From: Deltaproteobacteria bacterium
GTDB taxonomy: Bacteria > Desulfobacterota > Syntrophia > Syntrophales > UBA2185
Reading direction: 5' to 3'
Length of the DNA: 64,000 bases
Assembly (NCBI GenBank): GCA_026388545.1
Contig: JAPLJS010000071.1
Location: 20,084 to 84,083 of the forward strand
The notes beneath the pieces were generated by a model that was not told where the DNA came from, searched no databases, and worked only from the letters and a program-made list of their open reading frames with translations. Made by a program: the position numbers and the translations under genes. Each line of letters starts with the position of its first letter. Within the stretch, counting starts at the first letter, position 1. Positions 25,937 to 35,743 of the stretch are shown piece by piece.

Positions 25937-26329
25937 TCACTTCCCGCAAATTACTGAAATCTCAATTGATGCGTCCCGCGGCAATTGGGCTGCTTGAACG
26001 GTCTCGCGGGCAGGGAGAATATCGCTAAAATATCTGCTGTAAATCTCGTTGAATTTTCCAAAATTACCGAGGTCTTTTAAAAAGACAGAGGCTTTCAGGA
26101 CATTCTTCAGGCTCATATCGCCCGCTTCTACCACTGCCTTGAGATTTTCAAGAACGAGTGTCACTTCCGCCTCGAAATTCCCGGTTAGTAATTCACCCGT
26201 CTTCGGGTCAATGGGAATCATCCCCGAAACAAATAACAGATCGCCATACCGGATTGCCTGGGCATAAGGACCGATAGCCTTGGGGGCGTTGGGAGTGCTT
26301 ATAATTGTTCTTTCCGATGTCGTATTCAT
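25937..26329 (-). CDS. ridA: RidA-family enamine/imine deaminase
   Basis: 130 residues, standard RidA size. Signature positions: NAPKAIGPYAQAI, GDLLFVSGMIPIDPKTGEL, NLKAVVEAGDMSLKNVLKA, and the catalytic Arg in PARETVQAAQLPRDASIEIS. RidA trimers hydrolyse reactive 2-aminoacrylate and similar enamines made by PLP enzymes. The C-terminal IEISVICGK is slightly changed from the common IEIEAIA. No operon partner is obvious. Confidence 0.93.
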   Translation of the reverse strand: MNTTSERTIISTPNAPKAIGPYAQAIRYGDLLFVSGMIPIDPKTGELLTGNFEAEVTLVLENLKAVVEAGDMSLKNVLKASVFLKDLGNFGKFNEIYSRYFSDILPARETVQAAQLPRDASIEISVICGK

Positions 26330-26430
26330 AGTGAGTCTCTTTTCATTTCAAGGAGGAAAACCATCACAGAAAAACAGGAGATTTTTATTGTTGGTATTTC
26401 TCCCATTTAGTTGCAAAAAGGATTCAATCT

Positions 26431-26634
26431 TCAGTAACTTCGTTTAATATAATCTCTACAGTGGGGACAAAATATTCTGTTCGTTGAGTCACAATAAGAA
26501 TCTTTTGTTTGGCATGATGGGCAATAAAAGATGCTTTTAAAATGGGGTTCGGATTGGGGAAGATCTTTACCACAGAATTGACAGACAACCGCTTCTTTTT
26601 TGATAATCTCCGCACAGAAGGGACATTCTGTCAT
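26431..26634 (-). CDS. Small double zinc-ribbon protein
   Basis: 67 residues from MTECPFCAEIIKKEAVVC. Two four-Cys zinc ribbons are visible: CPFC...CQFC and CPSC...CPHC. The first has the CPFCAEIIKKEAVVC spacing of the UPF0547 type. It probably binds two zinc ions and acts as an adaptor; nothing more can be said. The ATG at 26634 gives the standard start, and 13 codons further upstream in frame are ignored. Confidence 0.7.
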   Translation of the reverse strand: MTECPFCAEIIKKEAVVCQFCGKDLPQSEPHFKSIFYCPSCQTKDSYCDSTNRIFCPHCRDYIKRSY

Positions 26635-26788
26635 ACACTTTCCCTCTAAATAATAACACCAACTTCCCGGCATTCCGCAACGTTAACGGCCCCCAACTCC
26701 CAACAGGAAGGTCACGCTAACGTCACACCAAGTCGTCGCCGCTCCAGGATAGTACGTTTCAACGCTTCCTGAGAAATAATCACAGCTT

Positions 26789-27214
26789 CTATTTCACCAC
26801 GGATTTTTTCAGCGTAATAAAGGCCGCTTCATTATCACTTGTCGACATGATCACCCTTACAGGACATGCCTCAATGCTTGTCGTTGCATAGATGTATCTG
26901 ATATTGATCCCCTTGTGCACCAACAAACCCGTAACGGTCTTTAACGCTCCCGGGTTGTTATCGAGTTCAACCAGGATTACGTCGTTTTCCTCAACGGTAC
27001 CAAACCCTCTCTCTTTTATTGCGTCGCTTGCACGGCGGGTATTGTCTACGACCATCATGATTGTAGACTGGTTTGACCCTGGTATTTCATAGCCTGCAAT
27101 CGCCTCGATGTTGATTCCGCGATCCGCCAGATACCCTGCCATTACGTCCAACACACCAATTTTGTTGACCACAGTTACCGAGATCTGTTTTGTTAATTGT
27201 GCTTTTTTTAACAT
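26789..27214 (-). CDS. Tandem ACT-domain protein
   Basis: 141 residues: MLKKAQLTKQISVTVVNKIG begins the first ACT domain and VILVELDNNPGALKTVT the second. ACT domains bind amino acids and regulate enzymes. A free-standing two-ACT protein is a likely amino-acid sensor; no catalytic part is present. A perfect AAGGAGGT ribosome site sets the ATG at 27214. Similar proteins occur near branched-chain or aromatic amino-acid ligase genes in anaerobes, but no such neighbour is seen here. Confidence 0.85.
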   Translation of the reverse strand: MLKKAQLTKQISVTVVNKIGVLDVMAGYLADRGINIEAIAGYEIPGSNQSTIMMVVDNTRRASDAIKERGFGTVEENDVILVELDNNPGALKTVTGLLVHKGINIRYIYATTSIEACPVRVIMSTSDNEAAFITLKKSVVK

Positions 27215-27392
27215 CTCTTTACCTCCTTTTATCCTTCCAATTTTGTGGTCTGTCCAAACACGGTTTATACGCACATCGTAGGGAACATCAGCTTACGCTA
27301 TAGACATATAGTTACAGGCGAAGAAATAATGAATGACCCCCCATACTCAATCATATATTTATGTAATTATTTAACATTTATTTATTTTTGTG

Positions 27393-28082
27393 TCAAACAC
27401 CTTCTTTCTCGAACTTGGATTTATCGGCGCCACAGACGGGGCATGTCCAGTCTGCGGGGAGGTCTTCAAATGATGTTCCGGGCTTGACACCTGAATCAGG
27501 GTCTCCCTTTACCGGATCATAGGTATATCCGCATACTGAGCAGGTATAACTGGCCATCTTTTCGTCCTTTTTGGGAGCTTCCTGATAGGTCGGCGCCGTC
27601 TTTGGAGCCTTTCCGCGTTTTACCTCCTGGTAATAGGCATAGGTCATTGGTTCTTCATACTCTTTGAGGACATCGCAGTCCCGCACCTGACCGACAAAGA
27701 TCGTATGGCTGCCGCAGTCCATCTGATTGATCACCTCGGCCTCTATATAGGCTATGGCATTATCCAGCACAACGGGAACCCCCGTTCCTCCAAGCTTGAT
27801 ATTTACATTTTCAAATTTGTTGATATCCCTTCCGCATTTAAAACCAAAAAGACCGATAAATGGCATCGGCGCCGACTTCGATATGACGGAGACTGCAAAT
27901 TTCCTGCTTGCCTGGATATATTCATGGGTGAGATTTTGCTTGTTGATGCTCACCGCAACGGTCGGCGGTTCCGATGTCACCTGAAAAGCCGTATTGGCAA
28001 TCTGTCCGTTGAACTTACCATCTTTCATTGAACTGACAACGTACAGGCCGTAACTCAATTTGTAGAATGCAGTCTTATTCAT
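27393..28082 (-). CDS. hrb: High-molecular-weight rubredoxin (flavin reductase-rubredoxin fusion)
   Basis: 229 residues. Residues 1-about 160 are a flavin-reductase-like FMN domain ([36 protein letters not shown]). Residues about 178-229 are a rubredoxin with both iron knuckles, [10 protein letters not shown] and [12 protein letters not shown]. The fusion matches Hrb of acetogens and sulfate reducers, which passes electrons from NADH-rubredoxin oxidoreductase to flavodiiron or NO/O2-reducing proteins. It supports an anaerobic host with oxygen defence. A GGAGAT site precedes the ATG. Downstream neighbour of the two-helix membrane protein gene. Confidence 0.92.
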   Translation of the reverse strand: MNKTAFYKLSYGLYVVSSMKDGKFNGQIANTAFQVTSEPPTVAVSINKQNLTHEYIQASRKFAVSVISKSAPMPFIGLFGFKCGRDINKFENVNIKLGGTGVPVVLDNAIAYIEAEVINQMDCGSHTIFVGQVRDCDVLKEYEEPMTYAYYQEVKRGKAPKTAPTYQEAPKKDEKMASYTCSVCGYTYDPVKGDPDSGVKPGTSFEDLPADWTCPVCGADKSKFEKEGV

Positions 28083-28117
28083 GTTCTTTTATCTCCTTTA
28101 CTTCAGGTTTTGTAATG

Positions 28118-28861
28118 CTATTCTTTTACCTCCGGCGAGGCATTCGGATCAAAGGGGTTCGTCCGCATGGCAAAGGAAAAGAGGTAGGGATAATTTTCCT
28201 TCAGGTGCTTCATATAGCTTAGCCACTCCGAAATCAGCAGGCTATATACCCTTTTCATATCATTGGCTATATGCTTCTTGTCCGCTTCCGAAAGCTGCAT
28301 AATATCAGCCCGTGATTCCATTTCTTCCGTTAAATGAAACACGGCCATGAGAAGATTGGTAAACGTATCATGCTCAAGAAGATTTTGGTTCTCCAAAAGA
28401 CGAAGCAAAAACTCCCTTTCTCGAATAAGTAACTGTCTCAGTCCTTCCAGGTCACTCTTCGTAATATCAATTTCCTGGTTGTACTGCTTCAAACGATTGC
28501 TCATATCGATAAATTGCTTATCGGACCACTTGTCTGTCACCACCAGATCCTGTCGAATTCTCTCCGCTTGAGGATCACAGGCCGAGAATAACCTCAGGAG
28601 ATCTTTTCCCACTTCACTGAAAAAAGATCCTATGACAATGTTTAATTTTTCAAGAAGAATGCGCTTCTCCCTGACAGCAAGCACTTCATGAATAATCATG
28701 GTAACTAAGAGGACTTCGATAAAGACGAAGGCGATATCACTGAGAAATAAAGAAAAAATATGATGGGCATCCCTGAAAATAAGGTAATGAATAAAATAAA
28801 CAATCGCAGAGAGGGTGATCAGGGATACACCCAAAATGATCTGCCACTTGAAATGCTTCAT
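28118..28861 (-). CDS. Two-helix membrane protein with coiled coil
   Basis: 247 residues, family not recognised. Two N-terminal transmembrane helices (about 7-27 and 38-60) are followed by a long, charged, mostly helical cytoplasmic part with heptads from about 65 to 225. No enzymatic motif is seen. A GGAGGAGAT ribosome site precedes the ATG, ten bases after the end of yggS. It resembles the membrane-plus-coiled-coil proteins of signalling complexes, but that is only shape. Confidence 0.65.
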   Translation of the reverse strand: MKHFKWQIILGVSLITLSAIVYFIHYLIFRDAHHIFSLFLSDIAFVFIEVLLVTMIIHEVLAVREKRILLEKLNIVIGSFFSEVGKDLLRLFSACDPQAERIRQDLVVTDKWSDKQFIDMSNRLKQYNQEIDITKSDLEGLRQLLIREREFLLRLLENQNLLEHDTFTNLLMAVFHLTEEMESRADIMQLSEADKKHIANDMKRVYSLLISEWLSYMKHLKENYPYLFSFAMRTNPFDPNASPEVKE

Positions 28862-28870
28862 ATCTCCTCC

Positions 28871-29581
28871 TTAACTGGGCGGTATTACCGATGGTCTTTC
28901 CCCAAAGATGCTCCTTCCAACCCTCACGATGGTTGAGCCCTCCTCCACGGCAACCTCGTAGTCTCCCGACATGCCCATGGAGAGTTCCCGCATTTCGACA
29001 CGCTCCATATTTTCATCGATAATCCTGTCCCTCAGTTCCCGCAGTGCTATAAAATAGGGTCTCGCATCTTCGGGTTCATCGAACCAGGGGGGCATGGTCA
29101 TCAGACCTTGTATCGAAAGATTGTTGAGGGAAGCAACGTCCCTGATCAACTGTATGGCTTCCTTAGAGGGAACACCGCTTTTTGTCTCCTCCCCGCTGGC
29201 GTTAACCTCGATCAGGATTTTCATTACACGGTCAGCAGCTTTCGCTCTCCTGTCGAGTTCGTGAGCCAAATCCATCCTGTCCACGGAATGGATCATATCA
29301 AAGAGCTTCACCGCATATTTGGCCTTGTTGCTCTGAAGATAGCCGATCATATGCCACTCGATATTTCTCCCCATTTTTTCAATCTTTCTCTTGGCCTCCT
29401 GGATGTAGCTTTCCCCGATGATATCAACACCTGCCTCGATGGCCTCCATAATCAGGTCGTCACCCACCGTTTTGGTCACGGCCATGAGCCTGACATCGGA
29501 CGCATTTCTGCCGGACCGTACAGCCGCATCGGCAACAGTATTTCTTATGCGCGCAATATTAGCCCTTACGGTTGACTCCAT
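28871..29581 (-). CDS. YggS-family PLP-binding protein
   Basis: 236 residues, the usual YggS/PROSC fold. The PLP lysine is in LMAVTKTVGDD; GESYIQEAKRKI, WHMIGYLQSNKAK, NASGEETKSGV and GMSGDYEVAVEEGSTIVRVGRSIFG match the family. It keeps free pyridoxal phosphate and keto/amino acid pools in balance; it is not a racemase. Overlaps the end of maf by 23 bases, part of manC-maf-yggS. A GGAGGA site is inside maf. Confidence 0.92.
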   Translation of the reverse strand: MESTVRANIARIRNTVADAAVRSGRNASDVRLMAVTKTVGDDLIMEAIEAGVDIIGESYIQEAKRKIEKMGRNIEWHMIGYLQSNKAKYAVKLFDMIHSVDRMDLAHELDRRAKAADRVMKILIEVNASGEETKSGVPSKEAIQLIRDVASLNNLSIQGLMTMPPWFDEPEDARPYFIALRELRDRIIDENMERVEMRELSMGMSGDYEVAVEEGSTIVRVGRSIFGERPSVIPPS

Positions 29582-30179
29582 GGCTTCCTCCGTTAAACGC
29601 TATTGCCCCGACACTTTTCAGCACATCCACGACCTCGCACAGGGGAAGACCCATGACATTCGTATACGAACCGAATATCTCCTTGATGAAGAAGGCCCCC
29701 ATACCCTGTACGGCGTATCCTCCCGCCTTGTCGTACGGTTCTTCCGATTGAATATACCACGCCATTTCATCCTCTGGAATTTCCCTGAATCGGACGGAAG
29801 ACTCAATTGCATCCTTGATGAGAACATGAGCATTCTTTCGTGCGACGGTAAAGCCGGTGAATACCGTATGAACACGCCCGCTCAGCTTGCCCAGCATCTC
29901 TTTCGCCTCATCAGGCGTCCGGGGTTTGCCAAGAACTTCACCATTGATGAACACAATGGTATCCGCGCCCATTACCCAGGCATCCGGATGGAGAACGGAC
30001 GAGCTCCGCGTCTTTTCTTCCGAGAGCCGCAAGACATGTTCCCTCGGCGTCTCTCCCTCCATAAACGCTTCATTAACGAGGCTCGGCATGATCTCAAAGC
30101 GCAACCCGAGGAGAGTCAAAAGCTCAATACGGCGGGGAGAGGCGGAGGCCAGAATAAATTTTCCCGACATGACAACCAT
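29559..30179 (-). CDS. Maf-family nucleoside triphosphate pyrophosphatase
   Basis: 206 residues. Opening LASASPRRIELLTLLG, then VMGADTIVFINGEVLGKP, the KT-rich EARVHTVFTGF region and YDKAGGYAVQGMGAFFI are Maf signatures. The family removes non-canonical nucleotides (dTTP/UTP/CTP-type) and is linked to septum control. Its ATG shares one base with the manC stop (TAATG), so translation is coupled. A second start three codons later (MSGKFILASASPRR) is equally plausible. Confidence 0.92.
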   Translation of the reverse strand: MVVMSGKFILASASPRRIELLTLLGLRFEIMPSLVNEAFMEGETPREHVLRLSEEKTRSSSVLHPDAWVMGADTIVFINGEVLGKPRTPDEAKEMLGKLSGRVHTVFTGFTVARKNAHVLIKDAIESSVRFREIPEDEMAWYIQSEEPYDKAGGYAVQGMGAFFIKEIFGSYTNVMGLPLCEVVDVLKSVGAIAFNGGSHGVNRKG

Positions 30180-31255
30180 TAAAGATATTCCTTCATATTT
30201 TTGTCTTCCAGGATCTCCACCACCTTCTTTACATCCTGGGAACGGCCCCTCTTACAGATAAGAAGAGAATCTTCCGTCTCGACCACAATCAGGTCTTCCA
30301 CCCCAACCAGGGCGACCAACTTCCGGGGACTGTGGATGAGAGTATTCTTCGCTTCAACGCCGACAAAAAGACCACGCACATGTGCGGCATTTCCATTTTC
30401 ATCTTTCTCCGACACCTCCCAGAGGGAATCCCAGCTTCCCATATCAGACCAGCCAAAATCTCCCCTCATGAGAAGGACATTATCAGCCTTTTCCATAACA
30501 CCATAATCAATGGAACTGGATGTAATCGCGCGATACACACGGTTGACCATTTCCTTTTCCTGCTCTGTTCCTATTGAGTCTTCAATCTGCAACAGACCCT
30601 TATGAAGTTCGGGAAGCCACCGCCCGATCGCCCGCAATATCGCGTCAACCCCCCAGACAAACATTCCGCTGTTCCAGTAGAAACCCCCTTTTTCCAGAAA
30701 AACCTTCGCCTGATCAAGGGCGGGTTTTTCCCGAATAGATTTTACCTCATAAATTTCTTCACCTTTGATCGTAGCTTTCAGAGACCCCTGTTCGATGTAC
30801 CCATACCCGGTTTCCGGAAAAGTAGGTTTGATGCCGATGGTGAGTAAATAATCGCCTCGACGTGCCATTTCTGCGGCAAGGGAAAGGAGGCGGCGAAACT
30901 GTACCGCATCATTAATCAGATGGTCAGCCGGCAATACAACCATGACGGCATCAGGAGACTTTCTCTTGATATGGAGCGCCGCAAGGCCGATACAGGGCGC
31001 GGTATTTCTGCCGACCGGTTCAATAATGATGTTTTCCTCAGGGATCTGGGGCGCTTGTTTCATCAGTTCATCGGCATGACTGAGACCTGTGACAATCAGG
31101 ATATTTTCCGCAGGGATAAGAGGGAGTATCCTGTCAATGGTTTCCTGGATGATGGTCCTTTCACTTACAATATCCAGCAGATGCTTGGGCATCTTCTCTC
31201 TGCTCTTGGGCCAGAAACGCGTACCCTTGCCGCCGGCCATGATGACTGCATACAT
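30179..31255 (-). CDS. manC: Mannose-1-phosphate guanylyltransferase
   Basis: 358 residues: it makes GDP-mannose from mannose-1-phosphate and GTP. The nucleotide-binding start MAGGKGTRFWPKSREKMPKH, EPVGRNTAPCIGLAAL, LPADHLI and the GNSGMFVWG-like FYWNSGMFVW match the type II enzymes. Only the transferase domain is present, without the C-terminal phosphomannose-isomerase cupin seen in bifunctional forms. It would feed polysaccharide or glycan synthesis. First gene of an operon with maf and yggS, divergent from rlmI. Confidence 0.93.
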   Translation of the reverse strand: MYAVIMAGGKGTRFWPKSREKMPKHLLDIVSERTIIQETIDRILPLIPAENILIVTGLSHADELMKQAPQIPEENIIIEPVGRNTAPCIGLAALHIKRKSPDAVMVVLPADHLINDAVQFRRLLSLAAEMARRGDYLLTIGIKPTFPETGYGYIEQGSLKATIKGEEIYEVKSIREKPALDQAKVFLEKGGFYWNSGMFVWGVDAILRAIGRWLPELHKGLLQIEDSIGTEQEKEMVNRVYRAITSSSIDYGVMEKADNVLLMRGDFGWSDMGSWDSLWEVSEKDENGNAAHVRGLFVGVEAKNTLIHSPRKLVALVGVEDLIVVETEDSLLICKRGRSQDVKKVVEILEDKNMKEYL

Positions 31256-31409
31256 ATTTTCTCTGTATCTCCTTTTTCCCAGGGTGTGACTAACGTATCA
31301 AAAGAAATGGTGATTATCAAAAGAAATTTTGTTCACCTTCGTGTAAAGGCCCTTGCATTTTAAGGAATAAGCCGATACATTACCGGAAAACAACATTATT
31401 CCTCTTGCC

Positions 31410-32597
31410 GTGAGACAAAGATATCCCAAAATATTCCTCAAACCAGGTCGTGAAGCCTCGCTGCTTCGGGGGCATCCGTGGATCTTTTCCGGCGCAATTG
31501 CCTCCGTGGAAGGAAAACCTGAACCCGGCGACATTGCTGTTGCGGTAACCCACAAAGGGGACCCCCTGGCCCTGGGATTTTACAACCACGTCTCGGACAT
31601 CTCATTTAGACTGCTGACGAGCGACACATCGACATCTGTCAATCACCTCTTCTGGCAAAAGCGCATCCGGTCGGCACTGGCTTTAAGGGCGAAAGTTGTA
31701 CCGGAGGGAACAACGGCATATCGCCTGATCAATGCTGAAGGTGATTGGATGCCGGGACTGGTCGTCGACAGATATGACAATTATTTAGTTTTATCCATAG
31801 CAACAGCGGGCATGGAGAAACACCGTCAGACTCTTCTAACAGTCCTCTCTGAAGAGATACAACCCCTTGGCATCTACGAACGAAGCGAGGGACGATCACG
31901 GCAGTTGGAAGGGTTAGAGGATCATACCGGCCTCGTTTATGGTGAACACCTGCCCGACGTGATCGAGATTACCGAAAATCACCTGCACTTTAACGTGGAT
32001 ATAATTACAGGGCAGAAGACCGGCTTCTTCCTTGATCAACGGCCAAACAGGGAAATTCTTGAAAAGATCAGTATCCAGGCTGCCGTTCTTAACTGCTTCT
32101 CATACACCGGCGCTTTTTCCGTTTACTGCGCCCGTGGGGGCGCCAGTCGCGTGATTTCCGTTGAAGCATCGGAAACGGCAAATGAGACAGCCCGTTGGAA
32201 TCTGAAGAGAAACGGTTTTTCAACAGACAAGCACCCTGCTTTCCGGGCCGATGTATTTACCTACCTCCGTGAGATGGATGAACTCTTCGATGTAATTATT
32301 CTGGACCCGCCAGCCTTCGCAAAATCAAAAAAGGACGTGGCAAGAGCGGCGCGGGGATACAAGGATATCAACCTGCAGGCCGCGAGCTCCCTCAGAGAGG
32401 GTGGAATACTCGCCACATTTTCCTGCTCCAACTATATCGATGAGATGCTTTTCCAAAAGATTGTCCTCGGCGCCGTGCGTGACGCCGGGAAAACTGCCCG
32501 ATTGCTTCAAACCCTGGGACCCGGCCCGGATCATCCCACAAATCTTGCGCACCCGGAGGGCCGATATCTCAAGGGATTATTACTCAACGTGTCATGA
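31410..32597 (+). CDS. rlmI: RlmI-like 23S rRNA cytosine methyltransferase
   Basis: 395 residues. An N-terminal PUA domain (LKPGREASLLRGHPWIFSGAI) is followed by a linker domain and a SAM-binding Rossmann domain with LNCFSYTGAFSVYCARGG, the acidic VISVEAS, and DVIILDPPAFAKSK, where the NPP/DPPxF tetrad marks amino-N/C methyltransferases. RlmI methylates C1962 of 23S rRNA; this protein has the same PUA-EEHEE-methylase order. The start is GTG at 31410 with no strong ribosome site. Confidence 0.88.
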   Translation: MRQRYPKIFLKPGREASLLRGHPWIFSGAIASVEGKPEPGDIAVAVTHKGDPLALGFYNHVSDISFRLLTSDTSTSVNHLFWQKRIRSALALRAKVVPEGTTAYRLINAEGDWMPGLVVDRYDNYLVLSIATAGMEKHRQTLLTVLSEEIQPLGIYERSEGRSRQLEGLEDHTGLVYGEHLPDVIEITENHLHFNVDIITGQKTGFFLDQRPNREILEKISIQAAVLNCFSYTGAFSVYCARGGASRVISVEASETANETARWNLKRNGFSTDKHPAFRADVFTYLREMDELFDVIILDPPAFAKSKKDVARAARGYKDINLQAASSLREGGILATFSCSNYIDEMLFQKIVLGAVRDAGKTARLLQTLGPGPDHPTNLAHPEGRYLKGLLLNVS

Positions 32598-32699
32598 TAG
32601 CAGGTTCTTCCCTAAGACCACAAGAGAGACGACGAGGCACTCATCGAAGCGGCGGCACTCCTCAAAGAAAAGAATTTCAATAAGTATAGGGGGTATAAA

Positions 32700-33143
32700 T
32701 TACTTTTTTTCCACAATAGCAGGTTTCAGGAGGTTATTGGTAATTTTATCGAGGATAAGCTGTGATGCAATGTTATTGCCCGACAAACCTACGCGAACGG
32801 ACACTAAGGTTTGATTCTTTGACTCATATTCAACCAATATCTGGATCTTCTCATCATAGACGATGGCGTTCATAGTACCCGACGCTATCTTAAGATTCTT
32901 CTCAACGACAGACGCTTTCATATCCGCGAGGGTTTGTTCACATGCCTTCCAGACCTTATCGATGGGGTAGTTGTAACTCGCCATTAAATATCCGTCTGTA
33001 TAGATGAAATTGCCGGAACTGACGCCGATTGTTTTATCGCCCACTGTTAATGCAGTATCGCAGCCTACGATCAGCAGTATACCTATGAGGGATAACCGTA
33101 ACCAATGAATGTTCTTCGATATAATGTTCTTTTCCGTATTCAT
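32700..33143 (-). CDS. DUF3568-like lipoprotein
   Basis: 147 residues. A long N-terminus ends with a lipobox LLIVGC, so Cys28 should be lipidated and the protein held in a membrane facing the periplasm. The rest fits DUF3568 (YLMASYNYPIDKVWKACEQTL, VRVGLSGN), a small beta-rich domain of unknown function. A GGAGG site 12 bases upstream sets the start. No neighbour explains it; it is the last gene before the rhomboid gene on this strand, separated by 125 bases. Confidence 0.75.
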   Translation of the reverse strand: MNTEKNIISKNIHWLRLSLIGILLIVGCDTALTVGDKTIGVSSGNFIYTDGYLMASYNYPIDKVWKACEQTLADMKASVVEKNLKIASGTMNAIVYDEKIQILVEYESKNQTLVSVRVGLSGNNIASQLILDKITNNLLKPAIVEKK

Positions 33144-33268
33144 CTGCCAGCTAACCTCCTTACGAAACTTGCCTAATATACTCGGAATTCCTCCCGATAA
33201 AGGCGGGCATAGAGAAAATTTAGTGTGTTTTCATGTTAGGATAATATGGTAAACTTGTCAATGTGATT

Positions 33269-34123
33269 TCAGAAGACGGAAACGCTAAAAGAATAGTACA
33301 CTGCCTGAAGTATGGCCCATAGCAAAATAACAGTGGTTAAAACAATACAGCCTATTGCCAGAACCTGATGGAGGAGGGTTTCGCTTTTCTTTTCATGATA
33401 ACCCGTCAAAAAAGCAAACAGAACGCCTGAGGCTATACCTCCCCCATGTGCCCAGTTGTTGATCCCCGGCACCAGAAGGCCGAATAAGACAAGTCCGACA
33501 ACCCATCCCATGGCTTGCCTGTAAATAACCTCTCCATAAGAGCCTCCTCTGCTTTTCCCATAATAGAGAATGGCGCCGATGAGACCGCAGATGCTGGCCG
33601 ATGCACCGATAGTAAAGGGAATGCCTGCTAAATAGGACATGAAAAACCCTGCAACACCCGTCACACTATAGATAATAAAAAAACGGTTAAACCCGAACTC
33701 ACGTAAAACAAACGGCCCCAGTTGACCCAGCGCGGCCATATTAAAAAAGATATGCAGGATACCGCCATGGAGGAAGGAAGCTGAGACCAGTGTCCACCAG
33801 CGGCCATAAAAATTAATCGGCATGGTTCCCGTTGCACCAAGAAGGAAGAGGCTCTTATCGGATGGGGATAAAAAGTTCAGGGGATTTGCCGATAACCCCA
33901 GACCCGACGGGTTCAAGAATATCGATAGGACAAAGAAGGTAATATTGACATATATTAAGATTTTAACCACATCGATGGAAGCCGCTGAAAATCTGTTTAA
34001 AAAAAGTTTTTTCAGCCGCGATCCAGGTTTTGACAACCCGCAATAGGGGCATGCCGGTTCATCAGAGCTGATGAGCTTTCGGCAACTTGGACAAAGCATT
34101 GAGTTTTTTTCTCTTACGGACAT
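33269..34123 (-). CDS. Rhomboid-family intramembrane serine protease with zinc ribbon
   Basis: 284 residues. An N-terminal zinc ribbon (CPSCRKLISSDEPACPYC) precedes seven hydrophobic segments. Rhomboid features: the catalytic Ser in GASASICGLIGA (GxSx), the catalytic His in NNWAHGGGIASGVLFAF, and the WWTLVSASFLHGGILHIFFNM loop. It cuts membrane proteins within the bilayer; the zinc ribbon may recruit substrates. Nine bases after the TraB gene, so probably co-transcribed. Confidence 0.9.
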   Translation of the reverse strand: MSVREKNSMLCPSCRKLISSDEPACPYCGLSKPGSRLKKLFLNRFSAASIDVVKILIYVNITFFVLSIFLNPSGLGLSANPLNFLSPSDKSLFLLGATGTMPINFYGRWWTLVSASFLHGGILHIFFNMAALGQLGPFVLREFGFNRFFIIYSVTGVAGFFMSYLAGIPFTIGASASICGLIGAILYYGKSRGGSYGEVIYRQAMGWVVGLVLFGLLVPGINNWAHGGGIASGVLFAFLTGYHEKKSETLLHQVLAIGCIVLTTVILLWAILQAVYYSFSVSVF

Positions 34124-34132
34124 TTTACAAAC

Positions 34133-35290
34133 CTAAAAATACCTCAGTATTACCGGAATTGCCACAAAGGTGCCGATAGAGGTTGTGATGTTGACGAAGG
34201 CGACAAGGAGGAGAATTCGTGTAATTTTGTTACGAAAGAATCCTCGTATGGATGTAATATCGTTTGTCAGGTCGAGGAAATCTTTAACCTGGGGTTTTCG
34301 GATTGTCGCTTCAACCAGGCCGGCAACCCACCCGGCGGCTATCAGCGGATGGAGTGTGGTAATGGGTGCAGCAATAGCTGAAGCCGCGATTGTAAGCGGA
34401 TGAGCCAGAAGGATCAGGGCGCCGACAGCAGAACATGTCGCCGTGATCACGACCCACCACTTGATCATGTTCACGCTTGCCTCAGAGCCCGAATAAAAAA
34501 AACCGGCAATGAAAAGACCAATAACGGCAACCGAAAATACCCATCCTGCAAGCTTCGACCAGAGGCCAGGCGGTGGGATTTGATTAATCGCTTCCACGTC
34601 GATTTCCCTGCCGAGATTATTTATAACGCCGGGAATATGCCCGGCGCCCACGACGGCAACAATTTTACGGCCTTGAGCATGGCTTATGGTATGCGCGAGG
34701 TATTGGTCTCTCTCATCGATCAGGATAGCCTTCAAGTCAGGCAGCTTTTCGCCGACTGTCTGCAATGCCATCTCCAGCACATCGTGTTTCTTGAGTTGTT
34801 CTATTTCCTCCTCCGTAATCTCATGTGTGATAAACAAGGAGAAAATCACTTCCGGAATAACCTTCACCTTACTCCGGAAACCCATCATTCGCCAGGCCCG
34901 GAGGAGGGTGACACGTATCTCCCGGTCAGCAAGGACAACTTCCGCATCGATTTCTACCGCCTTACTGATCGCCCGGATCATTTCCTCTCCGGGAGTAATG
35001 TTAAATTTTTGAGCGATCTTTTTCTGGAATGATAGCATGATCAACTGGAATAAGAGCAGGGCTGTCTGTTTTTCACGAACCACTTTCACAATATCGGTTC
35101 CATGCCATTTATCCTTCTGCATGATGGCATCGAAACGCGCTTTACAGAGTTCAACACAAACAACATCGGGTCTTTCCTCTGAAATAACCTTCTCTACCAG
35201 TTCGGCACTGTCCCTCGAAACATGGGCAGTACCGATCAGAATAATTTCTCTGCCGCCTAATGTCAGGCGGTGTATATTTTCATGGTTCAT
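34133..35290 (-). CDS. TraB/PrgY-family membrane protein
   Basis: 385 residues. The N-terminal TIKI/EreA-like region has IILIGTAHVSRDSAELV, VCVELCKARFDAI and VVGAGHIPGV, with putative metal-site His and Glu kept. The C-terminus has three or four membrane helices and the family region LIAAGWVAGLVEATIRKPQVKDF. Related PrgY proteins block peptide pheromones; archaeal and bacterial homologues are probably membrane metallopeptidases. Which peptide it acts on is unknown. The ATG at 35290 (MNHENIHRL) is preferred to an upstream frame reaching 35323. Co-transcribed with the rhomboid gene, a second protease-like protein. Confidence 0.85.
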   Translation of the reverse strand: MNHENIHRLTLGGREIILIGTAHVSRDSAELVEKVISEERPDVVCVELCKARFDAIMQKDKWHGTDIVKVVREKQTALLLFQLIMLSFQKKIAQKFNITPGEEMIRAISKAVEIDAEVVLADREIRVTLLRAWRMMGFRSKVKVIPEVIFSLFITHEITEEEIEQLKKHDVLEMALQTVGEKLPDLKAILIDERDQYLAHTISHAQGRKIVAVVGAGHIPGVINNLGREIDVEAINQIPPPGLWSKLAGWVFSVAVIGLFIAGFFYSGSEASVNMIKWWVVITATCSAVGALILLAHPLTIAASAIAAPITTLHPLIAAGWVAGLVEATIRKPQVKDFLDLTNDITSIRGFFRNKITRILLLVAFVNITTSIGTFVAIPVILRYF

Positions 35291-35743
35291 AGTGTTACTC
35301 TGCAACATTCCACAACCAGACATTGCTCGGGGCGCCGGAATCCATATTCAATCTGTCTTCAGGGAAGTCCTGCACAACGGTTTCATCTTTTGCATGTTTC
35401 TCAAATAAGGTCTCAACTCGTCGATTACGATGAGGTGTCGTATTACGAAGGGAAGACAAGCGGTGCTTAAATATTATGTTTTGCTTACCACGCCCATACC
35501 ATAAATCGCAAGCAAGATTTCAAACCGGTCTTCCATTCTTTGTAATACCCCTTTTAACTTGACATGCCCTCTTAACTCAGTTATTTTTTGATAAAGAATA
35601 ATTTTATTGCATCTCTTTTTTAGCAGAATATTCTGATGTTGCTGTCTATTAACATCGGCCTGAATAGAGTACGGACGTGGCATCATTATAAACGACATTT
35701 TAATTACTATTACAGAGGAAGGCAGGAAGGAAGTTACGTTTAC
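35291..35743. other. Intergenic region with possible decayed coding pieces
   Basis: No intact gene. On the minus strand 35474-35570 reads RGHVKLKGVLQRMEDRFEIL without interruption and on the plus strand 35411-35470 reads SQLVDYDEVSYYEGKTSGA; both look protein-like, but neither family nor start could be recognised. They may be ends of lost genes. Confidence 0.35.
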